64,000 nt of DNA from Elusimicrobia bacterium GWC2_64_44 (GTDB lineage: Bacteria > Elusimicrobiota > Elusimicrobia > Elusimicrobiales > UBA9959). The DNA is taken from positions 62,001 to 126,000 of the forward strand of contig MGUG01000030.1 in the NCBI GenBank assembly GCA_001799845.1, given 5' to 3'. Below are positions 45,701-56,928 of this stretch, one piece after another; the first letter of the stretch is position 1, and each line of letters starts with the position of its first letter. The notes beneath the pieces are model-generated. The model was not told where the DNA came from and ran no database searches. It was given only the letters and a program-made list of their open reading frames with translations. The position numbers and the translations under genes were made by a program.

Positions 45701-46461
45701 CAGAATTCCTTCCTGGACAGCAGCCACAGGGCGCCGAGGTAAGAGGAGAGGGTCCAGGCCGCTGCCGAGAAAAAGGCGGGCAGGCCCAGCGGCAGCGCGG
45801 CCGCCCCGTCGCGCACGTTGAAGAGCTGCAGGTTAGGGACCAGCCAGAGCGCAGCGCCCAGCAGGAAACCTTTGAGCCCACCGGCCCGCTCGGCCAGGAA
45901 GCGCGCCTCGGCGGCGAAGTGGCCCAGCGTCCACATGATGCCGGAGATGACCAGCGTGGAGACCGGCGAGGTGGAGAACAGCGAGACGAAGAAAGCGAAC
46001 GAAACTATCACCGCCAGCTTGAGGAAAGTCCCGGCCAGCGCCCAGGCGTAGGCGGGCGGCACGTCGAAGCCCCTGAAGAGCAGCAGGCTGACGTGGATGG
46101 CCGCCATCACGGCGAGCATCACCGCCGCGGTGAGCAGCGCGCCGCCGAGCTTGCCGGCGAGGTAGGCCCAGCGCGGCACGGGGCGGGAGAATACCAGGTA
46201 GATGGTCTTGGTCTCCGCCTCCCGGGGCAGCGCCGAGGAGGCCTCGAAGAGGGCGTAGGCCAGCGCGGTCAGTTCTATCAACGCGAGGCCGAAGTCGGCC
46301 AGCAGGCGGGCCTCCTGGTCCACGGCCATCACTCCGGCCAGCACGGAGGCGTAGACGGCCGTGAAGGCGAAGACCGCCGCCAGGGTAAAGAAGCGGCTGC
46401 GGACGCTCTCGAAGAAGGAGTTGTACGCCACGGCCAGGACCACGGGGGCGGAGCGCCTCAT
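45700..46461 (-). CDS. ABC-2 type transporter permease
   Basis: 253 aa from the ATG overlapping the ATPase gene stop by 4 nt. About six membrane helices and the YLVFSRPVPRWAYLAGK segment, seen in ABC-2/NosY-type permeases. It pairs with the upstream ATPase. Confidence 0.87.
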   Translation of the reverse strand: MRRSAPVVLAVAYNSFFESVRSRFFTLAAVFAFTAVYASVLAGVMAVDQEARLLADFGLALIELTALAYALFEASSALPREAETKTIYLVFSRPVPRWAYLAGKLGGALLTAAVMLAVMAAIHVSLLLFRGFDVPPAYAWALAGTFLKLAVIVSFAFFVSLFSTSPVSTLVISGIMWTLGHFAAEARFLAERAGGLKGFLLGAALWLVPNLQLFNVRDGAAALPLGLPAFFSAAAWTLSSYLGALWLLSRKEF

Positions 46462-47195
46462 TTCACGGCCTCCACGAAGATCTTCTCCAGGCCGCCGTGC
46501 GCGGCCTCCCACTCGGCGCGCTCCACCGAGCGCGAAAGGCGGCCCTTCACCATGATCAGCACCCGCGAGCAGAGCTTTTCAACTTCGGAGATGCTGTGCG
46601 AGGACAGGAAGATGGCACGGCCCTCGGCGTTCAGGCCGGCCAGCAGGCCGCGGATGTCGTGGATCGCCAGCGGGTCGAGGCCGCTGACCGGCTCGTCGAG
46701 GACCAGCAGCTCTGGGCTGTGCAGCAGCGCCTGGGCGAGGCCCAGCCGCTGCAGCATGCCCTTGGAAAATTCCGACACGCGCTTGCCCGCGTGCGGCTCC
46801 AGGCCGGTCTTCGCCATCGCGGACTCCGCCGCGCGCGCAAGCGCGGCCCCGGAAAGGCCGGAAAGCCGGCCGTAGTAGGCCAGCGCCTCGCCGGGCCTGA
46901 CCTGCGGCGGGAAATACGGCAGCTCGGGAAGAAAGCCCACCTTGGCTTTGGCGGCCCCTTCCGAGGGGGAATGCCCGAAGACGCGCACCTTGCCCGCCGT
47001 CGGGAAGAGGAGGCCGGTGAGCAGCTTCATGATAGTGGTCTTGCCGGCGCCGTTGAGGCCCAGCAGCCCGGTCACGCAGCCGGCCGGCAGTTCGAAGGAG
47101 AGGTCCTTCACCGCCGTGAGGTAGTCCGCGCCCAGCAGGCGGGGGCGCTTGTAGGTCTTCTCGACTCCGGAAAAAGAAACCGCGGGGGCTGTCAT
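46458..47195 (-). CDS. ABC transporter ATPase (partner of ABC-2 permease)
   Basis: 245 aa. Walker A GLNGAGKTT near residue 47, signature FSKGMLQRLG (in place of LSGGQ, normal for ABC-2/NosF type), Walker B LLVLDEPVSGLDP. The gene overlaps the DUF885 gene by 4 nt. Substrate of the exporter unknown. Confidence 0.92.
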   Translation of the reverse strand: MTAPAVSFSGVEKTYKRPRLLGADYLTAVKDLSFELPAGCVTGLLGLNGAGKTTIMKLLTGLLFPTAGKVRVFGHSPSEGAAKAKVGFLPELPYFPPQVRPGEALAYYGRLSGLSGAALARAAESAMAKTGLEPHAGKRVSEFSKGMLQRLGLAQALLHSPELLVLDEPVSGLDPLAIHDIRGLLAGLNAEGRAIFLSSHSISEVEKLCSRVLIMVKGRLSRSVERAEWEAAHGGLEKIFVEAVK

Positions 47196-48970
47196 CTTAC
47201 GATCTTGCCCTCCTCTTTCTTCACGCGCCGCAGCTCCTCGGCGATGCGCTCGATCGGGATCTCGCCGAGCTTCAGGAAGAGGCTGTGAAACTTGCGCAGG
47301 TCGAAGTACTTGGCCTCGGTGCGCTGGTAGTACCGGCGCATCTCCAGGATGCGGTCCAGGCCGTAGATGTAGGTGAAGCCGTCGGTCGGCGCCAGGGACA
47401 GTTTGAGCACCTCGTTGTCCGCCTGCGCCTTGGTCATACTCAGCTTGTCCTGGAAGAACTTGGAGGCGTCGGCGGCGGTCCAGCGGCCGGTGTGAAGGGC
47501 GGAGTCGGCGTAGGCGCGCCCGGCGCGCAGCGCGCGCACGTAGAGGCGCAGGAAGCGCGACCAGTAGGAGGAATAATAGCCCATTTCCTCGGCGAGCAGC
47601 TCCGCGTAGCAGGCCCAGCCGTTGGTGACCACCGGCTGGCGGGAAACGCGGCGGATGCGGGAGAGGTTCGCGGACGCGGCAAAGCTGCGCAGGTGCAGGC
47701 CGGGCATGATGGAGTAGGCGGTCAGAAGTTCGGTCTGCGCGTAGTTGAAGCCGGCGGCCAGGATCTTCTCGCGCGAGGCCTCGGGCAGCGAATCCGGCGG
47801 CAGCAGCACGAACAGCTCCGAGATGCGCGTGTCGTCGAGGGCGAAGGAGGGGGTGTAGTGCACGTAGGGCAGCACGGCCGCCATGAAGCCGGGCATGCGC
47901 TTGATCAGCAGGCGCTGGCGGGGGAACTCCACCACCTTATGCTCGTCGAAGTGCTGGTAGGCGCGGTCCATCTCCGTCTGGAAGAGGTTCAGGACTTCGC
48001 CGGCCGCCGGGTGCTCCTTGGGCAGCTTGTCCATCACGCCGGGCCAGCCCTTGTCGCCGGCCGCTATCGCGTCGATGCTGCGGGCCTCTTTCTCCAGCTC
48101 CTTAATGGCCTTCTTGAAAGCGCTCTTGGCGTAGCTGTGGGCCGAGCCGGGCGTCATCTGCAGCGCGTGCAGGCGCTCCAGGTAGAAGCCGTACGTGTAG
48201 ACGCCCGTGCGGAACTCGCCGGTGGAATTGGGCAGCACGTCCTTCTGCAGAAAGTCCGCGTAGCGGGCGAGCGCGGCCTTCACCTTGTCCATCGTGTCTT
48301 CCACCTGGGCCTTCAGGATGGGGTCGTAGCGGGTGTAGCCGCGGAAGACCTGGGCCGAGTCGCCGACGAAACTGTTCAGCGCGTCGTTGGCCTGCCGGAT
48401 GGCCTGGCGGGTCCAGATCTCTGGCGGGTGGGCCAGATTGCGCTCGGCCTGCTCCAGCACGGCGGGGAACTGCTTCAGGCGGGCAATGGCGTTGGCGGCC
48501 CGGGTGTTGTAGTCCTCGTAGTCCTTGCTCATCATCTGGTAGACGAGGAACAGGGGCTCCAGGTACTGCTGGGGGCGGCGGGCCAGGAAGCCCAGCTGCT
48601 CCATCTCGTAGATATCCACCTCGAGCATGTGGTCCAGCGCCTCGTAGTCGACGCGCAGCGCCGGGTACATGGTGTCTTTCTGGATCTCCAGGAGCTTCGC
48701 GCGCAGGCGCTTGAGGGCCTCCAGCTCCTTGGTCACCCGCTCCTGGGTGCGCGGGGTGAGTGCTGCGTCGGAGCCGTGCAGGCCCATGCGCGTGGCCCGC
48801 TCCGGGTCGTACATCTGTATGGTGGCGAGGTACTGGTCGAACACCTCGCGCAGCTTGGTGTTCTCGAGGGTGCCCTGCATCTCCTCGGTGGTAAGGCGGT
48901 CTTCGTAGGCGCGGGCGGGCGCGGCGGCCAGGCACAACAGCGCCAGCGCGCCGAATATTGCGTGGGACAT
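47192..48970 (-). CDS. Secreted DUF885-family protein, degenerate metal motif
   Basis: 592 aa. Start ATG at 48970 chosen because GAGGAGGAAC is directly upstream; an in-frame GTG four codons earlier would place the site inside the gene. A signal peptide ends near ARA-YE. The DUF885 hallmark GWACYAELLAEEMGYY is present, but the HExxPGHxxQ motif of many relatives reads AYSIMPGLHLR, so catalytic metal binding looks lost. Family members are thought to be peptidase-like. It begins an ATGA-coupled chain with the ABC transporter. Confidence 0.85.
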   Translation of the reverse strand: MSHAIFGALALLCLAAAPARAYEDRLTTEEMQGTLENTKLREVFDQYLATIQMYDPERATRMGLHGSDAALTPRTQERVTKELEALKRLRAKLLEIQKDTMYPALRVDYEALDHMLEVDIYEMEQLGFLARRPQQYLEPLFLVYQMMSKDYEDYNTRAANAIARLKQFPAVLEQAERNLAHPPEIWTRQAIRQANDALNSFVGDSAQVFRGYTRYDPILKAQVEDTMDKVKAALARYADFLQKDVLPNSTGEFRTGVYTYGFYLERLHALQMTPGSAHSYAKSAFKKAIKELEKEARSIDAIAAGDKGWPGVMDKLPKEHPAAGEVLNLFQTEMDRAYQHFDEHKVVEFPRQRLLIKRMPGFMAAVLPYVHYTPSFALDDTRISELFVLLPPDSLPEASREKILAAGFNYAQTELLTAYSIMPGLHLRSFAASANLSRIRRVSRQPVVTNGWACYAELLAEEMGYYSSYWSRFLRLYVRALRAGRAYADSALHTGRWTAADASKFFQDKLSMTKAQADNEVLKLSLAPTDGFTYIYGLDRILEMRRYYQRTEAKYFDLRKFHSLFLKLGEIPIERIAEELRRVKKEEGKIVR

Positions 48971-48978
48971 GTTCCTCC

Positions 48979-51354
<2,376 letters not shown>

Positions 51355-51388
51355 GTCGGTGGTCCTGGTGAGAGAATGCGCCGCCCCC

Positions 51389-51434
51389 CAAAAATACGGC
51401 CGCGCCCCCGCCCCGGAGGGGGCGGGCGGCGCGG
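51389..51434 (-). terminator. Terminator between clpP and lon
   Basis: A near-perfect 15-16-bp GC hairpin (51419-51434 with 51400-51414, one bulge, 4-nt loop) is followed on the minus strand by TATTTTT. It could limit read-through from clpP to lon. Confidence 0.7.
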
Positions 51435-51443
51435 GAGTGGCTC

Positions 51444-52052
51444 TTACTTCTTGCGGTGCTCGAGCACGGCGTCTATGATGCCGTATTCTTTGGCCTGCGC
51501 GGCGGAAAGGTACTTATTCCTTTCCATGTCCTCGCGGACCCTGTCAGCCGTCTTGCCGGTATGCTTGGCCATGATCTCGATGAGCCGGGTCTTGTTCTCC
51601 TGCATTTCCTTGCTCTCTATCTCTATGTCGGTGGCCTGGCCGGAGATGCCGCCGCCGTAAATGAGCGGCTGGTGGATCATGATGCGGGAATTCGGCAGCG
51701 CGTAGCGCTTGCCGGGGGACCCGGCCGCCAGGATCACGGCGCCGAAGCTCATTGCCATGCCCATGCAAATGGTGGAGATGGGGGCCTTTATGAACTGCAT
51801 CGTGTCGTACATGGCGAGGCCGGCCGTCACCATGCCGCCGGGGGAGTTGATGTAAAGGTTGATTTCCTTCTCCGGGTCCTCGGCGTCGAGGTACAGCAGC
51901 TGGGCGATAACGTTGTTGGCGGAGGCGGTGGAAACCCCGCCTTCCTGGTCGCCTATGAAGATTATGCGGTCGCGCAGCAGGCGGGAGTAGATATCGTATC
52001 CCACCATCGCGCCCGCGCCCTTCCAGGTCTCAATAATCGTCGGTATCATCAT
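51444..52052 (-). CDS. clpP: ClpP, ATP-dependent Clp protease proteolytic subunit
   Basis: 202 aa. Catalytic triad visible: Ser102 in GMAMSFGA, His127 in IMIHQPL and Asp175 in [12 protein letters not shown]. Other conserved parts: INSPGG and [13 protein letters not shown]. It forms the peptidase barrel used by Clp unfoldases. It follows tig by 19 nt, with GGAGGG upstream. Confidence 0.95.
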   Translation of the reverse strand: MMIPTIIETWKGAGAMVGYDIYSRLLRDRIIFIGDQEGGVSTASANNVIAQLLYLDAEDPEKEINLYINSPGGMVTAGLAMYDTMQFIKAPISTICMGMAMSFGAVILAAGSPGKRYALPNSRIMIHQPLIYGGGISGQATDIEIESKEMQENKTRLIEIMAKHTGKTADRVREDMERNKYLSAAQAKEYGIIDAVLEHRKK

Positions 52053-52071
52053 ATTCCCTCCGGTCTGCCTG

Positions 52072-53337
52072 TCAGTTGTTCTCTTCCTTGACTACGGCCT
52101 TGTCCTTCACGAGCGCCATGGTCTTGCTCTCCACCATGGAAGCCCGGATGTACTCCTTGCGCTTCTCGAAAAGATCGCGGCCCTTGGCCTTCTCTTCTTC
52201 GGTGTTCAGGCGCGCCATCACCTTCTGCAGCTCGGCGTCCAGTTCCGCGTCGGTGGCCTCGATCTTCTCTTTCTTGGCGATGTGGTGCAATATATAGGTA
52301 AGGGACAGGTTGCGCTCGGCCACGGGCTTCAGGCGCTCCAGCATGGCCTCGTCGGGGAGGTGCTGTTCCATCGGCGCGCGCTTCTTGAACAGCTCCAGCA
52401 GTTCCTGCGCCTCTTCCTTGACCAGCGTCGGGGGGAGGGCGAGCGGGTTGTTCTTCAGCAGCGCGTCCTCCAGCTGGCCCAGCATGTCCTTCTCGGTCTT
52501 CTCGGAGGAGCCCTGCTCCAGGAGCTTGCGCACGTTGGCCTTCAGTTCCTCGGCGGTCTTCACGCCGGCTTCCTTCAGGAAATTCTCGTCGAGCTCAGGC
52601 ACCACCTTAGCCTTGATCTCGTTGACGGTGACCTTGAAATGCATCTTCTTGTCGCCGGCGGGGGCGTCGAACTCCCGGCTCTCGCCTTTCTTGGCGCCTA
52701 TGACGGCGTCGGCCAGGCCGGCTATGGTCTGCGGGCTGGACAGGTCCACGATCTCGCCTTTGGCGGAGCCGCCCTCCACCGGGGCGCCGTTCTCGTACGT
52801 CTCGTAGTCCACGATGACGAAGTGGTCCTTGGCCGCGGCCGCGCCGTCGACGGCCGGCTTCAGGTAGGCGTTATACTCGCGCACCTGGTTGATGTATTTC
52901 TCCACGTCGGCGTCGGTCACCTTGTGCACCTTGCGCGTGGCGGCGATCTTCTCGTAGCCCTTGGGCTCGAGGACGGGGGAGCACTCGAACTGGATCTCGA
53001 AATAGAGGGCTTTGGCGGGCTCGTAGCTGACGTTCTTGAGCAGCGGGGACACCACCGGGTTGAGGCCGGAGGCCTTGAGGATCTCCGGCAGGGCGGATTT
53101 GGCGGCGATGTCGAGCACCTCGTCCTTGACCATCGAGGGGAACTGTTCCTTGATCATGGCCAGCGGCACCTTGCCGACGCGGAAGCCGGGCAGGCTGACC
53201 ACGCTCTGCAGGCGCACCAGCGCCTCCTGGGAGGCCTCGGCCAGCACCTTGGCGTCCAGCGTGACGCCGAACAGGTGCACGCAGCCGTCCTGCTTTATCT
53301 TCTTTATCTTGTCTCCGAAGCCGAGGGCGATATTCAT
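52072..53337 (-). CDS. tig: Trigger factor (ribosome-associated chaperone)
   Basis: 421 aa. The ribosome-docking signature GFRVGKVP is near residue 51, followed by the FKBP-like peptidyl-prolyl isomerase domain and a long helical C-terminal domain. It binds nascent chains at the ribosomal exit. CGGAGG precedes the ATG. It is 25 nt downstream of tRNA-Leu on the same strand. Confidence 0.94.
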   Translation of the reverse strand: MNIALGFGDKIKKIKQDGCVHLFGVTLDAKVLAEASQEALVRLQSVVSLPGFRVGKVPLAMIKEQFPSMVKDEVLDIAAKSALPEILKASGLNPVVSPLLKNVSYEPAKALYFEIQFECSPVLEPKGYEKIAATRKVHKVTDADVEKYINQVREYNAYLKPAVDGAAAAKDHFVIVDYETYENGAPVEGGSAKGEIVDLSSPQTIAGLADAVIGAKKGESREFDAPAGDKKMHFKVTVNEIKAKVVPELDENFLKEAGVKTAEELKANVRKLLEQGSSEKTEKDMLGQLEDALLKNNPLALPPTLVKEEAQELLELFKKRAPMEQHLPDEAMLERLKPVAERNLSLTYILHHIAKKEKIEATDAELDAELQKVMARLNTEEEKAKGRDLFEKRKEYIRASMVESKTMALVKDKAVVKEENN

Positions 53338-53362
53338 GTTTCCTCCGATGAAGTAGTAATGC

Positions 53363-53449
53363 TGGTGTCGGGACGGGGACTTGAACCCCGACGGGAATTA
53401 CCCCACATGGTCCTAAGCCATGCGCGTCTGCCAATTCCGCCATCCCGAC
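53363..53449 (-). tRNA. tRNA-Leu (anticodon UAG)
   Basis: 87 nt including an encoded CCA. Acceptor arms 53443-53449 and 53367-53373 pair over 7 bp, the anticodon loop CTTAGGA is closed by CATGG/CCATG, there is a long variable arm as expected of class II tRNA-Leu, and a GGTTCAAGTCC T-arm. It lies directly upstream of tig and may be cotranscribed. Confidence 0.92.
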
Positions 53450-53470
53450 CCGGTACCGCGCGCTACAAAT

Positions 53471-53546
53471 AAAAAAGGAGTAATGAGTTCTGAGTTCCGG
53501 GGAGGTCGCGCCTTCGCCCATTTACTCACCGACCACTCATTACTCC
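53471..53546 (-). terminator. Long stem-loop terminator downstream of tRNA-Lys
   Basis: 12-bp perfect inverted repeat, 53535-53546 with 53477-53488, read on the minus strand and followed by six Ts. The loop is long (46 nt) and contains its own GGTCG/CGACC stem. It would separate tRNA-Lys from tRNA-Leu transcription. Confidence 0.6.
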
Positions 53547-53564
53547 GCTGCGTTGAAATCTGTG

Positions 53565-53636
53565 TGGGCCATACGGGATTCGAACCTGTAACCTTGCGCT
53601 TAAGAGGCGCCTGCTCTACCGTTGAGCTAATGGCCC
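53565..53636 (-). tRNA. tRNA-Lys (anticodon CUU)
   Basis: 72 nt to the discriminator A; CCA is not encoded. Acceptor GGGCCAT/ATGGCCC (53636-53630 with 53572-53566), D-arm GCTC/GAGC, anticodon loop CTCTTAA giving CUU, and T-arm ACAGGTTCGAATCCTGT. The first pair of the anticodon stem is a G-A mismatch. Confidence 0.9.
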
Positions 53637-53717
53637 GCGTAAATATTATACATAAAGCCGGGAAAAAACCAAAATATTTTTTGCGGGTCCGGCGGAGCGG
53701 GCCTTCCCTTGCGTGCG

Positions 53718-53723
53718 TATAAT
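53718..53723 (+). promoter_or_regulatory. -10 box of the TPR-SpoIID gene
   Basis: TATAAT ends 16 nt before the ATG at 53740; transcription would start about 10 nt before the codon, leaving almost no leader. No -35 match at 16-18 nt. Confidence 0.5.
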
Positions 53724-53739
53724 TGCTAAATTTGGAACT

Positions 53740-55779
53740 ATGCCGAAGGTAAAAACCATTGCCGCCTGCCTGCTGTTCGCTGCCGCCGCGCCGCAGGCGC
53801 GCGCCGCAGAGGACCTCTCTAAAATTTATTCCGACGCCTCGCTGCAATGGCTCGACGGCCGCCCGGAAGACGCCGCGGGCGCGCTGAAATACGTGGTCTA
53901 CCGCTCCTCGGACCAGGTCCTCAACGCCGCCGCGCTGCGCGACCTCGCCGCGCTTTTCGCCGAGGCCGGCAAGAACGGCGAGGCCCTGGCCTACCTGGCC
54001 AAGGGCGAGATGCTCGCCCCTGAAGATTTTTACATCCACTACGAGAAAGGCTGGAACCTGTTGAGCCTGGAGAAACACCAGGACGCGCGCGCCGCGTTCG
54101 AGCGGGCGCTCACGCTCACGGCCGACCAGGACCTGGCCAGCCAGGCCCGCTTCGCGCTGGCGCTGGCCGAGGCGGAGCTGGGCGGCCCGGCGGCGGCCAT
54201 AGAAGACCTGCGCTCGGTCTACAGCCGCTACCCCTACCTGCTCTCGCCCTCGGCCCAGCTGATCAGCGCCAACCTGGAGCGGCTCAAGAAGCGCCCGCAC
54301 GCCGTTAACTTCATTAAGGAAGCGCTGACCTACGATTCGCGCAACATCCAGGCCGAGCTAGACCTGGCCCGCCTGTACGAGGCCTCGGATTTCTACGTGC
54401 CCGCGTGGCAGACCTACTACACCCTCTCCGACCTGGACCCGGCCGAGCCTTTCTTCAGCGACAAGGAGCGCAAGCTCCGCAAGTACGTGAAGGGCCGGCT
54501 CGACAACCTGCTCTACTGGGCGCGCATGGCCTGGCCCGCCCACCGCGACCCGCTGCCGGACTCCGGCGGCCCCAGGGTCAAGCTCGGGCTCTACGCCGAC
54601 AGGGCGGGCGTCCCGTCCCTCGTGAAGAGCTTCAGCTTCATCTGCGCGGTCGATTTCACGCTGGTGGATACGCGCCTCGGGCCTATCGCCACTGGCCGCA
54701 GCGGCATGCAGTGGACGGTGGCCTACGACGAGATGAACCGCATCTACGAGATCCGCGACAGCCTGGGCTCCGCCGCCCACTCCACCACCAACAGCGTCCG
54801 CATAATCCCCAAGGTGCCGGGCGGCGTTATCCTTATTAAGAACCCGGAGCTGCCGGCCGCGCACGGAGTTAACCGCGGCGACAAGGAAGTCGCCGGCGAG
54901 CTGCTGGCGCTGGTCCGGGAGAAGGGCTTCTGGCTGATCAACGAGACCCAGCTAGAGCACATGGTAGCCCCCGTAGCATCCGGGCTGGCCGACGGCTCGC
55001 GCCTGCCGGAGCACCTCAAGGCCATCGCCGTGACGGTACGCACCCGCCTGGGGCGCCTCGCGCGCCTGCTCTCGCACGAAAGCCGGGAATACGCCCTCTG
55101 CGATTCGTCGCACTGCCTGCCCTTCGCCGGGCTGCAGGCCGAGAGCGGCCCCGCCGGCACAGCGGCCGCGGAGACCCGCGGCGAGACGCTGCTGCTCGGC
55201 GACGCCCCGGCCCCGGCCGATTTTCACCGGGCCTGCGGCGGCTTCACCGCCTCCGGAGTCAGCGACGGCGGCAGGCCGCTGCCGCGCCTGACCCCGTTCA
55301 ACCTCTATACCCACCTCTTCAAGGGCCCGCCGGACGGGCTGCTCTGCCTCAGCGAGGACAAGACGGTCAGTTCCGACGTTTACTGGACGCTGCTGCTGGA
55401 GCCCAGGTGGATAGAGAACCGCCTTAACCGGACCCACAAGATCGGCTATCTCAAGGCCCTGGTGCCGCTGCGCCGCAGCCCCGACGGCAAGGTCAAGACC
55501 CTGCGGGCAGAAGGCACGGCGGGAACGGCTGTGCTCGAGGGCGCGCAGGCCATCTCCGACGCGCTCGGGGCCGGGACGCTGCGCTCTGACCTCTTCACCA
55601 TCCGCCCGCTCTTCAAGGGCAAATATCCCCGGTTCTTCGTGGTGCGCGGCGCGGGCACCGGCGACGGCGCCGGCCTGTGCCTGCTGGGCGCCGGCGGCAT
55701 GGCCAAGGCGCGCGGCTCCAAGTACCGCGAGATCCTGAGGCACTACTTTCCTTTATATAAGGTAGGGAAGGCGCGCTGA
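53740..55779 (+). CDS. TPR protein fused to SpoIID/LytB peptidoglycan domain
   Basis: 679 aa. Start is the internal ATG that gives a signal peptide (MPKVKTIAACLLFAAAAPQARA); a longer reading adds nine codons upstream. Residues 20-260 are TPR helices. The C-terminal part is SpoIID-like: LPEHLKAIAVTVRTR with the likely catalytic E424, DSSHCLPFAG, a CGGFT segment near residue 496 and the closing GLCLLGAGGMAKARGSKYREILRHYFP. SpoIID proteins cleave peptidoglycan glycan strands lacking stem peptides. In this non-sporulating context a cell-envelope remodelling role is inferred. It is 3 nt from the next gene. Confidence 0.86.
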   Translation: MPKVKTIAACLLFAAAAPQARAAEDLSKIYSDASLQWLDGRPEDAAGALKYVVYRSSDQVLNAAALRDLAALFAEAGKNGEALAYLAKGEMLAPEDFYIHYEKGWNLLSLEKHQDARAAFERALTLTADQDLASQARFALALAEAELGGPAAAIEDLRSVYSRYPYLLSPSAQLISANLERLKKRPHAVNFIKEALTYDSRNIQAELDLARLYEASDFYVPAWQTYYTLSDLDPAEPFFSDKERKLRKYVKGRLDNLLYWARMAWPAHRDPLPDSGGPRVKLGLYADRAGVPSLVKSFSFICAVDFTLVDTRLGPIATGRSGMQWTVAYDEMNRIYEIRDSLGSAAHSTTNSVRIIPKVPGGVILIKNPELPAAHGVNRGDKEVAGELLALVREKGFWLINETQLEHMVAPVASGLADGSRLPEHLKAIAVTVRTRLGRLARLLSHESREYALCDSSHCLPFAGLQAESGPAGTAAAETRGETLLLGDAPAPADFHRACGGFTASGVSDGGRPLPRLTPFNLYTHLFKGPPDGLLCLSEDKTVSSDVYWTLLLEPRWIENRLNRTHKIGYLKALVPLRRSPDGKVKTLRAEGTAGTAVLEGAQAISDALGAGTLRSDLFTIRPLFKGKYPRFFVVRGAGTGDGAGLCLLGAGGMAKARGSKYREILRHYFPLYKVGKAR

Positions 55780-55782
55780 GCG

Positions 55783-56928
55783 ATGGTAAAAGCCGTACAC
55801 ATCATAACCCGCCTGGATTTCGGCGGCGCCCAGGGCAATACCCTCTACACCGCGGCGCACCTCGACCGCGCGCGCTTCGACGCGGTGATCGTCACCGGGC
55901 GCGGCGGGGCGCTGGAGAACAAGGCCGACCCGGACCGCGTCGTCTTCGCCGAGCACCTGGTCAGGCCGATAAACCCGCTGAAAGACCTGGCAGCTTTCTT
56001 CGAGCTCCGAGCCCTGCTTAAAAAGCTGAAACCGGAAATAGTGCACACCCATTCCTCCAAGGCCGGCATCCTGGGGCGCCTCGCGGCGGCCTCCGCCGGC
56101 GTGCCTGTGATCGTGCACACCTTCCACGGCTTCGGTTTCCATCCGCTGCAGAATTTCATGAAGCGGGGCCTTTACGTCCTGCTGGAGCGGCTCTGCGCGC
56201 CGCTCAGCGCCGCGCTGGTCTTTGTCTCGCGGTCCAATATGGCCACGGCCCGCGCCGCCGCCATCGGCGCGCCGGAGGCTTACCGCCTGATCCGCAGCGG
56301 GGTAAAACTCTCTTCCTACCCGGCGCGGATAGACCGGGCGGCCCTGCGCGCCGGCCTGGGCCTGTCGGCGGAAGCGCTCGTGGTGCTCAGCGTCGGCAAC
56401 GCGAAGCCCCAAAAAAACCCCGGCCACTTCCTGGAAGCCGCGGCACGCCTGGCGCCTGCTTTCCCGGCAGCCCGCTTCGTTTTCGTGGGCGGGGGGGAGG
56501 CGCTGGAGGACCTGCGCGCGCAGGCACGGGCGCGCGGCCTGGAAAAGGTCTGCCTCTTCACCGGCTGGCGCGCCGATTCGGCGGACCTGCTGGCCGCCGC
56601 GGACATCTTCGCCCTGGTCTCGCTCTGGGAAGGGCTGCCCCGGGCGCTGGTAGAAGCGATGAAGACCGGCCTTCCCTCCGTCTGCTACGCCACCGACGGC
56701 GTCACCGACATCCTGAAGGACGGCGAGAACGGCTTCTGCGTGCCGCAGGGCGACCTGGACGCCTTCTGCTCCGCCGTCGGACGCCTGCTCGGGGACGGTG
56801 CGCTGCGGGCCCGCCTGGCCGCCGCGGCCGCCGCCGCGGACCTGGCGGAATTCGACATCGATTTTATGGTGCGGCAGCAGGAAGCTCTGTACTCGGAACT
56901 GCTGGCCGCCAAGGGGCTCAACTCATGA
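55783..56928 (+). CDS. Glycosyltransferase family 4
   Basis: 381 aa GT-B enzyme with VHIITRLDFGGAQGN, HTHSSKAGILGRLAA and FHGFGFHPLQNF in the acceptor half, and SVGNAKPQKNPGHFL plus WEGLPRALVEAMKTGLPSV in the donor half. It parallels the enzyme at 22368. It overlaps the next glycosyltransferase by 4 nt. Confidence 0.88.
   Translation: MVKAVHIITRLDFGGAQGNTLYTAAHLDRARFDAVIVTGRGGALENKADPDRVVFAEHLVRPINPLKDLAAFFELRALLKKLKPEIVHTHSSKAGILGRLAAASAGVPVIVHTFHGFGFHPLQNFMKRGLYVLLERLCAPLSAALVFVSRSNMATARAAAIGAPEAYRLIRSGVKLSSYPARIDRAALRAGLGLSAEALVVLSVGNAKPQKNPGHFLEAAARLAPAFPAARFVFVGGGEALEDLRAQARARGLEKVCLFTGWRADSADLLAAADIFALVSLWEGLPRALVEAMKTGLPSVCYATDGVTDILKDGENGFCVPQGDLDAFCSAVGRLLGDGALRARLAAAAAAADLAEFDIDFMVRQQEALYSELLAAKGLNS

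Noticed and set aside
51389-51434. Lon heat-shock operator (CIRCE/HAIR-like)
   Set aside because: The palindrome is a pure GC hairpin followed by Ts on the minus strand; it matches a terminator and no known operator consensus.
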